64,000 nt of DNA from contig NZ_CAMPHV010000025.1 of NCBI RefSeq assembly GCF_946886105.1, positions 6,802 through 70,801 of the forward strand, in the 5' to 3' direction. The notes below the pieces were generated by a model. It saw only the letters and a program-made list of their open reading frames with translations. It had not been told where the DNA came from and did not search any database. The position numbers were made by a program, and so were the translations under genes. Every line of letters starts with the position of its first letter. The first letter of the stretch is position 1. The DNA comes from an uncultured Pseudomonas sp. (GTDB taxonomy: Bacteria; Pseudomonadota; Gammaproteobacteria; Pseudomonadales; Pseudomonadaceae). This document shows, piece after piece, positions 17,901 through 26,515 of the stretch.

Positions 17901-18003
17901 GACCGTCGGCACCCTGTTCACCCTGTTCGTGCTGCCCTGCGTCTATACCCTCTTGGCCAAGCCGGACCGCGAGCCGGTGGCACAGCCCGCGCCGGCACAT
18001 TGA
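14953..18003 (+). CDS. mexW: RND multidrug efflux transporter, MexW-like (HAE1 family)
   Basis: 1016 aa, the usual length for HAE1 pumps. Proton-relay residues are in place: Asp399/Asp400 in L-V-V-D-D-A-I-V-V-V-E-N and Lys912 in V-T-K-H-G-I-L-V-V-E-F. Two large periplasmic loops and twelve helices follow the standard layout. The N-terminus M-A-F-T-D-P-F-I-R-R-P-V-L-A is typical of the MexW/MexK branch. No outer-membrane factor gene follows, so the pump must borrow one (OprM in PAO1). Substrates cannot be read from sequence. Palindromic repeats lie directly after the stop. Confidence 0.92.
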   Translation: MAFTDPFIRRPVLATVISLLIVLLGFQAFNQLTIRQYPQMENAQITVTTAYPGANAETIQGYITQPLQQSLASAEGIDYMTSVSRQNVSVITIFARIGTDTNRLFTELLAKANEVKNRLPQNAEDPVLSKEATGTALMYLSFYSDELSNPQITDYLSRVIQPKLATLPGMAEAEILGNQVFAMRLWLDPVKLAAYGLSASDVTDAVRRYNFLAAAGEVKGEYVVTSINATTDLKSADAFAAIPLKTIGDTRVLVRDVARVEMGAENYDSISSFDGIPSVYIGIQGTPSANPLDVIKEVRALMPEIEAQLPPNLKASIAYDATLFIQASIDEVLKTLGEAILIVIVVVFLFLGAFRSVLIPVITIPLSMIGVLFLMQLMGYSINLLTLLAMVLAIGLVVDDAIVVVENIHRHIEEGKTPFDAAIDGAREIAVPVISMTITLAAVYAPIGFLGGLTGALFKEFAFTLAGAVIISGVVALTLSPMMCSKLLRHDENPTGLAHRLDVIFERLKQRYQSALHGTLNTRPVVVVFGLIVLLLIPPLLMFSEKELAPDEDQGIIFMMATAPQPTNLDYLNTYTEQFVEIFKEFPEYYSSFQINGFNGVQSGIGGFLLKPWDERERTQMEILPEVQQRLDKIAGLQIFGFNLPSLPGAPEGLPFQFVVNTPNDYESLLQVTERIKQRALESGKFAFLDIDLAFDKPELVIEIDREKAAQMDVSMEDLGVTLATLLGEGEINRFTIDGRSYKVIAQVERAYRDNPNWLGSYYVKSESGQMLPLSTLIKVHERARPTQLNQFQQLNSAVIQGMPMVSMGEAIDTVRQIAEAEAPRGYGFDYAGVARQYQQEGSALYATFGLALAIIFLVLAAQFESFRDPLVIMVTVPLSICGALVPLFLGFSSMNIYTQVGLVTLIGLVTKHGILVVEFANQLRREKGLGIREAVEEAAAIRLRPVLMTTASMVFAMIPLILATGAGAVSRFDIGLVIATGMTVGTLFTLFVLPCVYTLLAKPDREPVAQPAPAH

Positions 18004-18057
18004 GGTCGCAGACAAAGGTCGCTTGCCACAAGCGAGGCGGGTTGGGGAGCGCGCTTT

Positions 18058-18137
18058 TGTAGGGTGGACATGGCGAAGCCTTGTCCACCGCGGGCGCCGA
18101 GATGGCGGACAAGCCTTCGGCATGTCCGCCCTACGCG
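18058..18137. repeat. Imperfect palindromic intergenic repeat (GTAGGGTGGAC type)
   Basis: GTAGGGTGGACATGGCGAAG at the left and the reverse complement of CTTCGGCATGTCCGCCCTAC at the right pair with few mismatches. Each arm also carries its own inner GGAC/GTCC palindrome. This type of 'GTAGGGTGGA...TCCGCCCTAC' unit is common between genes in Pseudomonas and relatives. It lies directly after the efflux pump gene and may act as an mRNA 3' end stabiliser or terminator. Confidence 0.65.
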
Positions 18138-18175
18138 CGGCGTATGAATGTGGTTGTCAGGTGTTCAGAACGGCG

Positions 18176-18245
18176 CCTGGATGCAATCCGGGAACGGGTT
18201 GGCAGGCGATGGATTGCCCCGGATTACATCCGGGTTACGGGGTTG
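18176..18245. repeat. Second intergenic palindrome (GGATGCAATCCGGG type)
   Basis: GGATGCAATCCGGG near 18179 and CCCCGGATTACATCCGGG near 18218 form opposed copies of the CCCGGAT-GCAATCCGGG repeat seen in many gammaproteobacterial genomes. It sits between convergent genes, the RND pump (+) and the small exported protein gene (-), about 40 bp from the previous palindrome. Confidence 0.55.
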
Positions 18246-18273
18246 TCAGGGGGCTCGGACCGGCTTGGCCAGT

Positions 18274-18507
18274 TCAGCCCCTTGAGCGCAGGCCCTGGGA
18301 TAAGCCAAACATCAATAGCAGCAGGTCCTGATCCGGTTGCAATTGGCTATGCAGCTTCGCTCGCGCTTTCAGCGGTGCGGGGCAGTAACTGAGCTCTTCC
18401 GAGCCGTCGATCACGCCGAATTCGGGCTCGTTCCAAGCGGCGGCGGCCAGAGACGCCACGCCGAGGGCACCGACGAGAAACAAACCTCGAGCGATTTCAA
18501 GCTTCAT
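18274..18507 (-). CDS. Small exported protein, paralogue A, of the colRS locus
   Basis: 77 aa. A cleavable signal peptide (M-K-L-E-I-A-R-G-L-F-L-V-G-A-L-G-V-A-S-L-A-A-A-A) is followed by a short mature part ending in Q-P-D-Q-D-L-L-L-L-M-F-G-L-S-Q-G. The same ends occur in the protein encoded at 22188-22412. Start 18507 has AAGGGG 7 nt upstream and begins 1 nt after the inaA-like stop, so it is the last gene of the methyltransferase-kinase operon. I do not recognise a described family. Location in the envelope and a link to ColRS are inferred. Confidence 0.75.
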   Translation of the reverse strand: MKLEIARGLFLVGALGVASLAAAAWNEPEFGVIDGSEELSYCPAPLKARAKLHSQLQPDQDLLLLMFGLSQGLRSRG

Positions 18508-18508
18508 G

Positions 18509-19201
18509 TCACAACCCCTTGATAGAGCTACCAAACACCGTTTGATAACCGTAGATCAGTTGTTGCCAATCCGCTTCGCTCCATGACGAATGGCGTCGTA
18601 GCTGCCGCATATCATGACGTGCGGCGCGGTTCTTACTGAAGCGGCGCCGGCTTTTCTCCAGGTCCAGTAGCGCCACCTCCACTTCGGCCTGCTCTCCCGC
18701 GCCACTGACGCGCACGAAAATGTGCTTGGAGTAGATGCAGCCATGTTGCCAGTTACCCAGGTGCATGCGCGCCAGAGTCATGCCGATCTGCTGCAGCAGG
18801 CGCTGGTGCGCCTGCTCGCCACAGGCTTCGCGGCCGCCGTCGGCGTACCAGCGGTCGACCTCGATGAAGCCGCCCAGGTCGGCGGTGACCAGCAGTGCCC
18901 GCCAGCCCTCCTGCGGATCGCGCTGCACGCCGCAGTAGAGCACTTCCGGCACCTTGACCCCGAGCTTGCGCAAGCTCAGCAGGGCATCGCGCTCACGCAG
19001 CACCGTGGGGCGGCCGAAGGGATGCAACAGGCTACGATAGATATGGCCGATCTGACGCTTGGCATACAACAGGCCACCGCCCTCTTCGCGTATCCGCTGC
19101 ACGCCGCTCTGGCCACCGCGCCGCACATTGGGTTCTTCGACCCAATCGCCTTGCCGCTGCCACCAGTAGGCAAAATTTTCCGCTGCTCGGGCCGAATACA
19201 T
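18509..19201 (-). CDS. inaA: InaA-type lipopolysaccharide core kinase-like protein
   Basis: About 230 aa. The protein kinase-like fold of the Kdo/WaaP family is visible: a Lys-bearing strand (Y-A-K-R-Q-I-G), a catalytic loop-like H-G-C-I-Y-S-K-H-I-F-V and a metal-binding-like L-L-D-L-E-K-S-R. Family members phosphorylate LPS core sugars at the inner membrane face. Start 19201 (ATG, GGAG 10 nt upstream) is 8 nt after the methyltransferase stop; a GTG immediately before it (19204) is also possible. In Pseudomonas fluorescens and P. putida the equivalent genes lie downstream of colRS and are tied to outer membrane integrity. Confidence 0.8.
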   Translation of the reverse strand: MYSARAAENFAYWWQRQGDWVEEPNVRRGGQSGVQRIREEGGGLLYAKRQIGHIYRSLLHPFGRPTVLRERDALLSLRKLGVKVPEVLYCGVQRDPQEGWRALLVTADLGGFIEVDRWYADGGREACGEQAHQRLLQQIGMTLARMHLGNWQHGCIYSKHIFVRVSGAGEQAEVEVALLDLEKSRRRFSKNRAARHDMRQLRRHSSWSEADWQQLIYGYQTVFGSSIKGL

Positions 19202-19209
19202 CACCGATT

Positions 19210-19902
19210 TCACGCTCCGTTCTTGCGTAACACGTAAACCCGCCACATGGCGTAAAAGGGCAAAAAATCCAGGCGTTCCTGAATGTGGAAACCCGCTTGG
19301 CGAAACTCCGTTTCGACGGTTGCCGCGGGTAACACAAAGCGATTCTGGTAACCTTCCTGCCCATTTTGCAGGCGCCGACGCTGCTCGGCGCGCTTGCGTT
19401 TCCAGGCTTTGAAGTTGCCATCCACCCACAGCGAGACGATCAAACTGTCGCGCGTGACCCGCTGACATTCGCGCAATAGCGCCAGCCGGTGGGCGCTGCC
19501 GCCGATATGGTGGAGCAGGCGCATGCAAAAAATGCTGTCCACCGAACCGTTCGGCAACTCGATTGCGAACGCTGACGACTGCAAGGTTCGTACCCGTTTC
19601 ACGATGTCGGCCGGTTGGGCGGCGCAAGCGACCTTCAACATGTCGGCAGAATTGTCCGCAGCGATGATCGCTCGATTGGCTTTTTCTGCCAGCAACGGCC
19701 AGAAGCGCCCGGCACCGCAGGGCAGATCGAGCACCAGCCCGGGGTCGTCGGCCAGGGCCAGGGCACGGCGCGCCAGTTGCTCGTCGCGCCGATGGGAAAG
19801 GTTGCGCCAGAAGCCGTCCCGGTGCTTGTGCAGATACTGCTGCGCGTGGGCGGCATCGTATTTGTGGGAAAACTCCAGATCGATGGGGCTGGGCATGGTC
19901 AT
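19210..19902 (-). CDS. SAM-dependent class I methyltransferase of the colRS locus
   Basis: 230 aa. The SAM-binding motif I reads V-L-D-L-P-C-G-A-G-R-F (about residues 57-67), followed by motif II acid D-N-S-A-D-M-L and a post-motif S-V-D-S-I-F-C-M-R-L-L-H-H. The substrate is unknown; in related loci it is proposed to act on the cell envelope with the InaA kinase. AAGGAG lies 9 nt before ATG 19902; M-P-S-P at 19896 is a possible alternative. It starts 79 nt after the colS stop, a gap that holds a ColR-box-like sequence, so it may have its own ColR-controlled promoter. Confidence 0.85.
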   Translation of the reverse strand: MTMPSPIDLEFSHKYDAAHAQQYLHKHRDGFWRNLSHRRDEQLARRALALADDPGLVLDLPCGAGRFWPLLAEKANRAIIAADNSADMLKVACAAQPADIVKRVRTLQSSAFAIELPNGSVDSIFCMRLLHHIGGSAHRLALLRECQRVTRDSLIVSLWVDGNFKAWKRKRAEQRRRLQNGQEGYQNRFVLPAATVETEFRQAGFHIQERLDFLPFYAMWRVYVLRKNGA

Positions 19903-19969
19903 GGGCGGGCTCTCCTTTAGGATTGCCGACACCCTAACGACAGGAACGTCAACGCCCGGTCAAAGGTCT

Positions 19970-19985
19970 GTGAAAATTACGTCAA
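19970..19985 (-). promoter_or_regulatory. Putative ColR box overlapping the colS stop codon
   Basis: Read on the minus strand: TTGACGTAATTTTCAC. It resembles the ColR-binding pattern as I recall it from P. putida (T/C-T/C-N-A-C/G, then a T-rich run ending in TTTTCAC), with two mismatches in the middle. It lies 68 nt upstream of the methyltransferase start, and the TGA in it is the colS stop. Activation of the downstream methyltransferase-kinase operon by ColR is known in P. putida; the site itself is inferred. Confidence 0.4.
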
Positions 19986-21259
19986 GGCCGTACCGTCAGT
20001 CGCACGGTAAAACAGCAACCATTCGGCTCAACCGGGCTCAGCGTTACCGTCCAGCCCTGCAACTCGCAGATCCGCCGCACCAACGACAGTCCCAGCCCCA
20101 GGCCATCGCCGCGCTCGCTCGCACCGCGCACGAAGGGCTGGAACACCACTTCGCGCTCGTCTGGCGGAATACCGGCGCCGCTGTCTTGCACCTGAAAACC
20201 ATCGCTATGCAACGCGAGGTCGATATGCCCCTGCTCGGTGTAATGCCAGGCGTTACGCAACAGGTTACCCAACACCGTGCGTAGAAATGGCGCGTTGTAG
20301 CGCTGCTCGCCCGCCACGCCGCGCCGATAATCGAGGCGCAAGCCTTTGGCCTCGACAGCCGGACGCCATTGCGCCACCAACTCGTCGGCGACCTGCACCA
20401 AGGTCGCCTGCGGCTCCATGTCGATCTCCTTGTGCTGGGTGCGGGCCAGCAGCAGAAAGGTCTTCACCAGCTCGCTCATTTCCTCGCAGGCACGCGCCAT
20501 GCGCTGCACCTGAGAACGCCCGCGCGGGTCGAGGTCGGGGTTTTCCAGCAGCAGTTCGCAGGAACTGAGCAACACCATCAGCGGCGTACGCAGCTCGTGG
20601 CTGACATCGCTGGTGAACAGGCGCTCGCGTTCGAGCACCTGACGCAGGCGCCCGAGCGTATCGTCGAAGGCGGCGGCGAGCTGGCCCACTTCGTCCTGGG
20701 CATAGTCCGGTGCCAGGGGCGGCGCCAGCGCCAGCAGTTGATCGCGATGGCGCACCTGGCCGGCCAGGCGAATTACCGGCGCCATCACCCGGCGGGCCAG
20801 TAGCCAGCCCAGCACTCCGGATAAGGCCACGCTGAACAGAAAGCCGATCAGCACCACCGCAAACAATGCCTGTTCGCGCTCCTCGAATTCGCTCTGATCC
20901 TCGAGCAGCACGTAGCGCCGATCGCCCACCTCGCGAACGATCGCATGGAAGGTCTGTTCGCCGCGGAACACTTCATGAAAGCCCGGCTGCAGCCCACGCA
21001 AATCCTCGGGCAGGGCGAAATCGCCCCAACCGTCGCTGAAGTAGAACAGTTGCTGCGGCTCGGGACGATGGCGCCATTCGTCGAAGCTTTCCATCTGCAG
21101 CAGTCGGTCCAGGTCGCTGCCCATGCCGCTGGACATCAGCTTTTCCTCGACCATGTGGACGATCTCGACGATGCCCAGGCCGAAGGTCCCGGCAACCAGC
21201 ACGGTCATCAATACGAAAGCGATGACGATGCGCTGCGACAGGCTCTGTCTAGACTCCAT
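19982..21259 (-). CDS. colS: Sensor histidine kinase ColS
   Basis: 425 aa. A first transmembrane helix (about 10-32), a periplasmic domain (about 33-130), a second helix (about 133-155), HAMP, the phosphoacceptor block S-D-V-S-H-E-L-R-T-P-L, and an ATPase domain (N-L-L-R-N-A, D-S-G-A-G-I, G-L-G-L-G-L-S). Start 21259 (M-E-S-R-Q) overlaps colR by 11 nt. It places His35, Glu38, Glu96 and E126-x-x-E129 in the periplasmic domain at the numbers I recall for P. putida ColS metal sensing. ColS responds there to excess Zn2+ and Fe3+. Earlier in-frame starts lie inside colR. Confidence 0.88.
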   Translation of the reverse strand: MESRQSLSQRIVIAFVLMTVLVAGTFGLGIVEIVHMVEEKLMSSGMGSDLDRLLQMESFDEWRHRPEPQQLFYFSDGWGDFALPEDLRGLQPGFHEVFRGEQTFHAIVREVGDRRYVLLEDQSEFEEREQALFAVVLIGFLFSVALSGVLGWLLARRVMAPVIRLAGQVRHRDQLLALAPPLAPDYAQDEVGQLAAAFDDTLGRLRQVLERERLFTSDVSHELRTPLMVLLSSCELLLENPDLDPRGRSQVQRMARACEEMSELVKTFLLLARTQHKEIDMEPQATLVQVADELVAQWRPAVEAKGLRLDYRRGVAGEQRYNAPFLRTVLGNLLRNAWHYTEQGHIDLALHSDGFQVQDSGAGIPPDEREVVFQPFVRGASERGDGLGLGLSLVRRICELQGWTVTLSPVEPNGCCFTVRLTVRP

Positions 21260-21932
21260 CGCCACTCTCGGTGAGGCGGTAACCGACGCCATGCACGGTA
21301 TGCAGCAGCGGCAACGCGAAGGGCTTGTCGATCACCTGGCGCAACTGATGGATATGGCTACGCAGGCTGTCGCTGTCCGGGCAATCGTCGCCCCACAGCG
21401 CCGCCTCCAATACCTCGCGGCGCACCACATGGGGGCTTTTCTGCATCAGCACCGCGAGCAACTTGAGGCCGATGGGGTTGAGCTTGAGCGCCCGACCGTC
21501 GCGCCCGACCTCCAGGGTATCGAGGTCGTAGTTCAGGTCGGCGACCTGCAGGCAGCGCCGCCCGCCGCCCTGAGCGCGGCGCAGTACCGCCTCGATACGC
21601 GCGGCCAACTCGGAAAGAGCGAACGGCTTGACCAGGTAATCGTCGGCGCCGGCGCGAAACCCCTGCAAGCGATCGTCCAACTGGTCGCGTGCGGTCAACA
21701 TGATCACCGGCACATCGCGCCGCGCGTCCTCGCGTAGACGCTGACACAGGGTATAGCCGTCCAATCCGGGCAGCATGATATCCAGGACGATCAAGTCGTA
21801 GTGCTCGGTGGCCGCCAAATGCAGGCCGCTGAGGCCATCCTGGGCACAGTCGACGCTGTAGCCCTTGATGCTCAGGTAGTCGAGCATGTTGGCGAGGATG
21901 TCGCGATTGTCTTCGACCAGCAGAATGCGCAT
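21249..21932 (-). CDS. colR: Response regulator ColR (OmpR family)
   Basis: 227 aa. The receiver domain carries the acidic pocket (V-E-D-N), the phosphoacceptor Asp51 in V-L-D-I-M-L-P-G, and K-P-F. A winged-helix DNA-binding domain follows (L-D-T-L-E-V-G-R-D through S-L-R-S-H-I-H-Q-L-R). It starts with M-R-I-L-L-V-E-D; longer in-frame versions begin in non-coding sequence. It overlaps colS by 11 nt, so the two are co-transcribed. ColR controls outer-membrane and metal-tolerance genes in Pseudomonas. A perfect ColR-box-like sequence lies 62-77 nt upstream on the opposite strand, which may mean autoregulation. Confidence 0.9.
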   Translation of the reverse strand: MRILLVEDNRDILANMLDYLSIKGYSVDCAQDGLSGLHLAATEHYDLIVLDIMLPGLDGYTLCQRLREDARRDVPVIMLTARDQLDDRLQGFRAGADDYLVKPFALSELAARIEAVLRRAQGGGRRCLQVADLNYDLDTLEVGRDGRALKLNPIGLKLLAVLMQKSPHVVRREVLEAALWGDDCPDSDSLRSHIHQLRQVIDKPFALPLLHTVHGVGYRLTESGDGV

Positions 21933-21993
21933 CACGCCCCCCTTATTGGCAACCGGGAAATGATTGCACGGCGCCCCGGCACAGTGCCCGTTT

Positions 21994-22009
21994 TTGACGT
22001 TTTTTTCAC
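21994..22009 (+). promoter_or_regulatory. ColR-box-like sequence upstream of colR
   Basis: TTGACGTTTTTTTCAC, matching the recalled ColR pattern at all defined positions. It is on the plus strand, opposite to colR, and no plus-strand gene follows. It could be an autoregulatory or repressor site. The match rests on memory of the consensus. Confidence 0.35.
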
Positions 22010-22145
22010 CTGCGATTCGCCTGAACCGCGGCCACGCCGGTCCCGGGTGGACGGCGGATGCCTGCGCCATCTGGCTCTCGGAAATTCGCGATGGGAGCGG
22101 TAAACCTTACTCAGAGCGGGCCATTCAGGACGGATCAGTGCGCAC

Positions 22146-22174
22146 AAAAAAGCCCTGAAGATCAGGGCTTTTTT
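22146..22174. terminator. Strong bidirectional rho-independent terminator
   Basis: AAAAAAGCCCTGA, a 3 nt loop, then TCAGGGCTTTTTT: a perfect stem with an A run before and a T run after it, so it works on both strands. It lies 14 bp after the stop of the small exported protein gene (22188-22412, minus strand) and separates it from colR. Confidence 0.9.
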
Positions 22175-22187
22175 AACTGCGATTATT

Positions 22188-22412
22188 TCAACCCTGCGGG
22201 CCCATACCCTGGGACAAGCTGAACATAAACAGCAGCAAATCCTGGTCGGGCCGAACCACTTCGACCGTTCGCGCCCTGGGCGATAATGGCTCGAGGCCCA
22301 ATTCGCTCTGACTCACCACTTGGGTGCCAGGCTCATGCCAGGCGGCGGCCGCTATCGATGCCACGCTAAGCGCGGCGGCGACGAACAGCCCACGTACGAT
22401 TTCCAGTTTCAT
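22188..22412 (-). CDS. Small exported protein, paralogue B, of the colRS locus
   Basis: 74 aa. Signal peptide M-K-L-E-I-V-R-G-L-F-V-A-A-A-L-S-V-A-S-I-A-A-A-A, then W-H-E-P and a C-terminal V-R-P-D-Q-D-L-L-L-F-M-F-S-L-S-Q-G. Both ends match the protein encoded at 18274-18507, with a diverged middle. Start 22412 is supported by GAGGGG upstream and by the paralogue; a longer frame to 22532 lacks this support. It is a single-gene unit ended by a strong terminator. No function is known to me. Confidence 0.75.
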   Translation of the reverse strand: MKLEIVRGLFVAAALSVASIAAAAWHEPGTQVVSQSELGLEPLSPRARTVEVVRPDQDLLLFMFSLSQGMGPQG

Positions 22413-22574
22413 CACGGCTAACCCCTCATGTAGCGCTGTTACGCGCTGCTCGCTAACCCTAGACCAATGATCGTCGCACCGTCTCTTTTCATGACGGGCG
22501 GTCGTTTCCGCCTGCGTGACCTGACACCGCAACGCCGATCATCCTGATCAACAAACAAAGACATCAACCTGTAC

Positions 22575-22628
22575 TAGGGTCTGTTGCCGTTTCAGCGCAA
22601 GCCGCGTTGAAACGACAACAGACCCTAG
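22575..22628. repeat. 54 bp palindromic repeat, copy 1
   Basis: It begins TAGGGTCTGTTGCCGTTTCA and ends AAACGACAACAGACCCTAG, so the outer 14 bp pair with one mismatch. The core AGCGCAAGCCGCGTTG is shared with copy 2 at 30560-30617. It looks like a short non-autonomous mobile unit or a REP-like element. Confidence 0.8.
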
Positions 22629-22824
22629 GCATCCGTCATACATGGTGAGCCGTGGCATGCCAAATGGTTCAAGCTGTCTTGCCTGAGCATGCTCCCGGAG
22701 CGCCAGCAGTAATACCTACTGGGTCACTTTATTGCCACTCCAATACGCCAGCTGGCGGACGAAGGCGACGAAAAAACGGACGCGTAATCTTGAAGCCGGG
22801 AATGGGTATGGGGTTTCGCACGGC

Positions 22825-22856
22825 AAAAAAAACCCCGCGACAGGCGCGGGGTTTTT
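22825..22856 (-). terminator. Rho-independent terminator of groESL
   Basis: On the minus strand: CCCCGCG, a short loop, CGCGGGG, then a run of eight T. It lies 28 bp after the groEL stop. Confidence 0.92.
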
Positions 22857-22883
22857 ACTACAACGGTTGCGAGCGGGGCTGGC

Positions 22884-24548
<1,665 letters not shown>

Positions 24549-24595
24549 TCAAAATTCGTTTTGGTGGAACGCGATGCGCTGTAGCGGAGGCTGGA

Positions 24596-24889
24596 TCAGG
24601 CTTCGATAACGGCCAGGATTTCGCTCTCGCCCATTACCAGCAGGTCTTCGCCGTCGACCTTGACGGTGTTGCTGCCGGAGTAAGGACCAAACACCACTTT
24701 GTCGCCGACCTTGACGGCCAGCGCGCGCACTTCGCCGCTGTCCAGCACGCGACCAGTACCCACAGCGACGATTTCGCCCTGGTTAGGCTTCTCGGCAGCG
24801 GAACCCGGCAGCACGATACCGCCCGCGGTTTTGGTCTCTTCTTCGCTGCGACGAATTACGACGCGGTCATGCAGAGGACGAAGCTTCAT
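24596..24889 (-). CDS. groES: Co-chaperonin GroES
   Basis: 97 aa, beginning [14 protein letters not shown]; it includes the mobile loop segment [12 protein letters not shown] longer in-frame start at 24937 would add 16 unlike residues, so 24889 is chosen. It is the lid of the GroEL chamber. The promoter region upstream holds an RpoH-like element (25038-25065). Confidence 0.97.
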   Translation of the reverse strand: MKLRPLHDRVVIRRSEEETKTAGGIVLPGSAAEKPNQGEIVAVGTGRVLDSGEVRALAVKVGDKVVFGPYSGSNTVKVDGEDLLVMGESEILAVIEA

Positions 24890-25037
24890 TTGTCGATCTC
24901 TCCCAAATAGTTGTTTTACATCGGCCGGTGCTTTCACCGGCGGGTTAGCAAAGTCCGGCGGGGCCGGTTGCGTTGCACCAGGTGCAACGCGGAAGTCTGA
25001 TCTGCCGATACCGGCAGAAAACCTTGCGGTGACCGCT

Positions 25038-25065
25038 ACATAAGGGCGTACCAGGGTATTTCAAG
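25038..25065 (-). promoter_or_regulatory. RpoH (sigma32)-type heat-shock promoter of groESL
   Basis: On the minus strand CTTGAAA (25065-25059) and CCTTATGT (25045-25038) are separated by 13 nt. The -35 is a perfect match to the sigma32 consensus; the -10 (CCCCATnT) matches at 6 of 8. It lies about 150 bp before groES. I found no CIRCE inverted repeat. Confidence 0.7.
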
Positions 25066-25142
25066 GGCGGGCGAGGAATTTTTTTACGATTCGGAGCGGC
25101 CAAAAGCCTCGATAAGGATGGCGACGCTAGGCGGCTTTCACC

Positions 25143-25607
25143 TCAATCACGGCGTTCGTATTCGCCTTCGAGCACATTCGGTTGAGACGTGCCCGGCCGG
25201 GTTTGTCCCGAACGTGCCGCCTGATCGTCGTAGAACGCCCGCTGGCGCATGGCCTGCTCGGCGGCGCGCAGCCGCACCTTGTCGACCAGCAGGCGACGGG
25301 TGAAGGGGATCAGGCAGAACGCGCCGAAGATGTCGCTGATAAAGCCCGGCAACAGCAGCAGACCGCCACCGACGGCGATCAGCAACCCTTCGAGCATTTC
25401 CTGCTCGGGCAACTCGCCACGCGCCAGCTTCTCACGTGCACGCCAAGCAGTGGCGACACCCGCCACCCGCAGCAGAATACTACCCAGAACCGCCGTCGCG
25501 ACGACCAGTAGCAAAGTCGGCAGCACGCCGATCGCGCTACCGACCTGGATCAACAACGCCAGCTCGATGAGCGGGAACAACAGAAACAAAAACAGAAAAG
25601 CACGCAT
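25143..25607 (-). CDS. fxsA: FxsA family membrane protein
   Basis: 154 aa. Three hydrophobic segments (about 2-25, 30-50 and 75-105) and the family text L-L-L-P-G-F-I-S-D-I-F-G-A are visible, followed by a hydrophilic C-terminal tail. FxsA was described in E. coli as a suppressor of phage T7 exclusion by F; its normal role is unclear. Start 25607 has AAGGAA 6 nt upstream. Its place next to groESL is conserved in gammaproteobacteria. Confidence 0.9.
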   Translation of the reverse strand: MRAFLFLFLLFPLIELALLIQVGSAIGVLPTLLLVVATAVLGSILLRVAGVATAWRAREKLARGELPEQEMLEGLLIAVGGGLLLLPGFISDIFGAFCLIPFTRRLLVDKVRLRAAEQAMRQRAFYDDQAARSGQTRPGTSQPNVLEGEYERRD

Positions 25608-25671
25608 CAATAATTCCTTAGCGGAAGAACCTACTTCCAGTAAGAGAGAAATATGGGGTATTGCGCTGAAT

Positions 25672-26412
25672 TCAAGCTGAAGCCTGACCGGCGGTCGGCC
25701 AGGTTTCGGCATGTGCCAGTTGGACCAACGCCTGCCGTACTTCACCGGGATTGTTACAAGGCGCGGGAAAAGCCAACCAATACAGGCTTTGACCGATGCG
25801 CAGATGAAAGCCTTCGCTGTCGATACCGACCAGAGTCGCCGCCACCTGGTTCGGCAGGCCGGCCAGCGCGACATAATGCGCGATAGCGCGTGCGTGGTCA
25901 CTGTTCATATGTTCGAGCATGGTGCTTTCGCTTTCGGCGCCCACGGCGGCGAAAGGGTTGGCGAGCGCCACCTGATCGAGCCAGTGAATCGCGCCGAAAC
26001 CGCCGATATAGCGCCAGCGCACCGGTTGCAGGCGCCAGAAATCGAAATCATGGACCCGATGATAGTCCCGGGCGTCGGGAAAATAGCGGTAATAGCGCTG
26101 CGCCGCCGCTTCGATCTGCTCCGTGCCCTGCAATTGCTGCGCCTCGGCCAGCAAGGTCAACCGACCGACGGCCTGGACATCCTCGGCATCGCGCTCGCCC
26201 ACCAATAGCGAACATTTGCCGTCGTGCTTGAGGTTATGGGTGTGCTGGGCGATGCGGCTGATCAGGATCAGCGGCCAGCCCTGAGCATCCAGGCAATAGG
26301 GCACCACCGATCCGAAAGGGAAACCCGGCATGGCTTTGGAGTGGGTGGAAAGCACGCCACGGTATTCCTTGAGTAGCAATTCTCGGGCATGCTTGATGGC
26401 TTTCACGCTCAC
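25672..26412 (-). CDS. HugZ-family / pyridoxamine 5'-phosphate oxidase-like protein
   Basis: 246 aa. The N-terminal split-barrel domain (about 1-150; S-V-V-P-Y-C-L-D, H-T-H-N-L, L-L-V-G-E-R-D-A) is followed by a DUF2470-like C-terminal domain starting at M-L-E-H-M-N-S-D-H-A. This two-domain layout is that of haem-degrading HugZ relatives; the precise substrate (haem, FMN or other) is not proved. A monocistronic layout is likely. The gene faces an SDR gene on the other strand, with a 103 bp shared upstream region. Confidence 0.8.
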   Translation of the reverse strand: MSVKAIKHARELLLKEYRGVLSTHSKAMPGFPFGSVVPYCLDAQGWPLILISRIAQHTHNLKHDGKCSLLVGERDAEDVQAVGRLTLLAEAQQLQGTEQIEAAAQRYYRYFPDARDYHRVHDFDFWRLQPVRWRYIGGFGAIHWLDQVALANPFAAVGAESESTMLEHMNSDHARAIAHYVALAGLPNQVAATLVGIDSEGFHLRIGQSLYWLAFPAPCNNPGEVRQALVQLAHAETWPTAGQASA

Positions 26413-26515
26413 CTTGTGACTCCCTGCATAGAATCCGTCATAAACGGACAGACGTTAACGATAGCGGTTACCGCGCCAGCGGGGGCAAACCCAATACCTT
26501 GAGGGGATATTTTCA

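Larger units (their letters stand above)
22413..22883. other. Gene-free stretch between small protein B and groEL
   Basis: This 471 bp stretch holds the upstream region of small protein B, a 54 bp palindromic repeat (22575-22628), about 195 bp in which I see no coding, RNA or repeat signal, and the groEL terminator (22825-22856). Open frames across it on the plus strand have no ribosome binding site and no family resemblance. Confidence 0.6.

Noticed and set aside
24890..25037. CIRCE operator upstream of groES
   Set aside because: No TTAGCACTC-N9-GAGTGCTAA inverted repeat is present on either strand.
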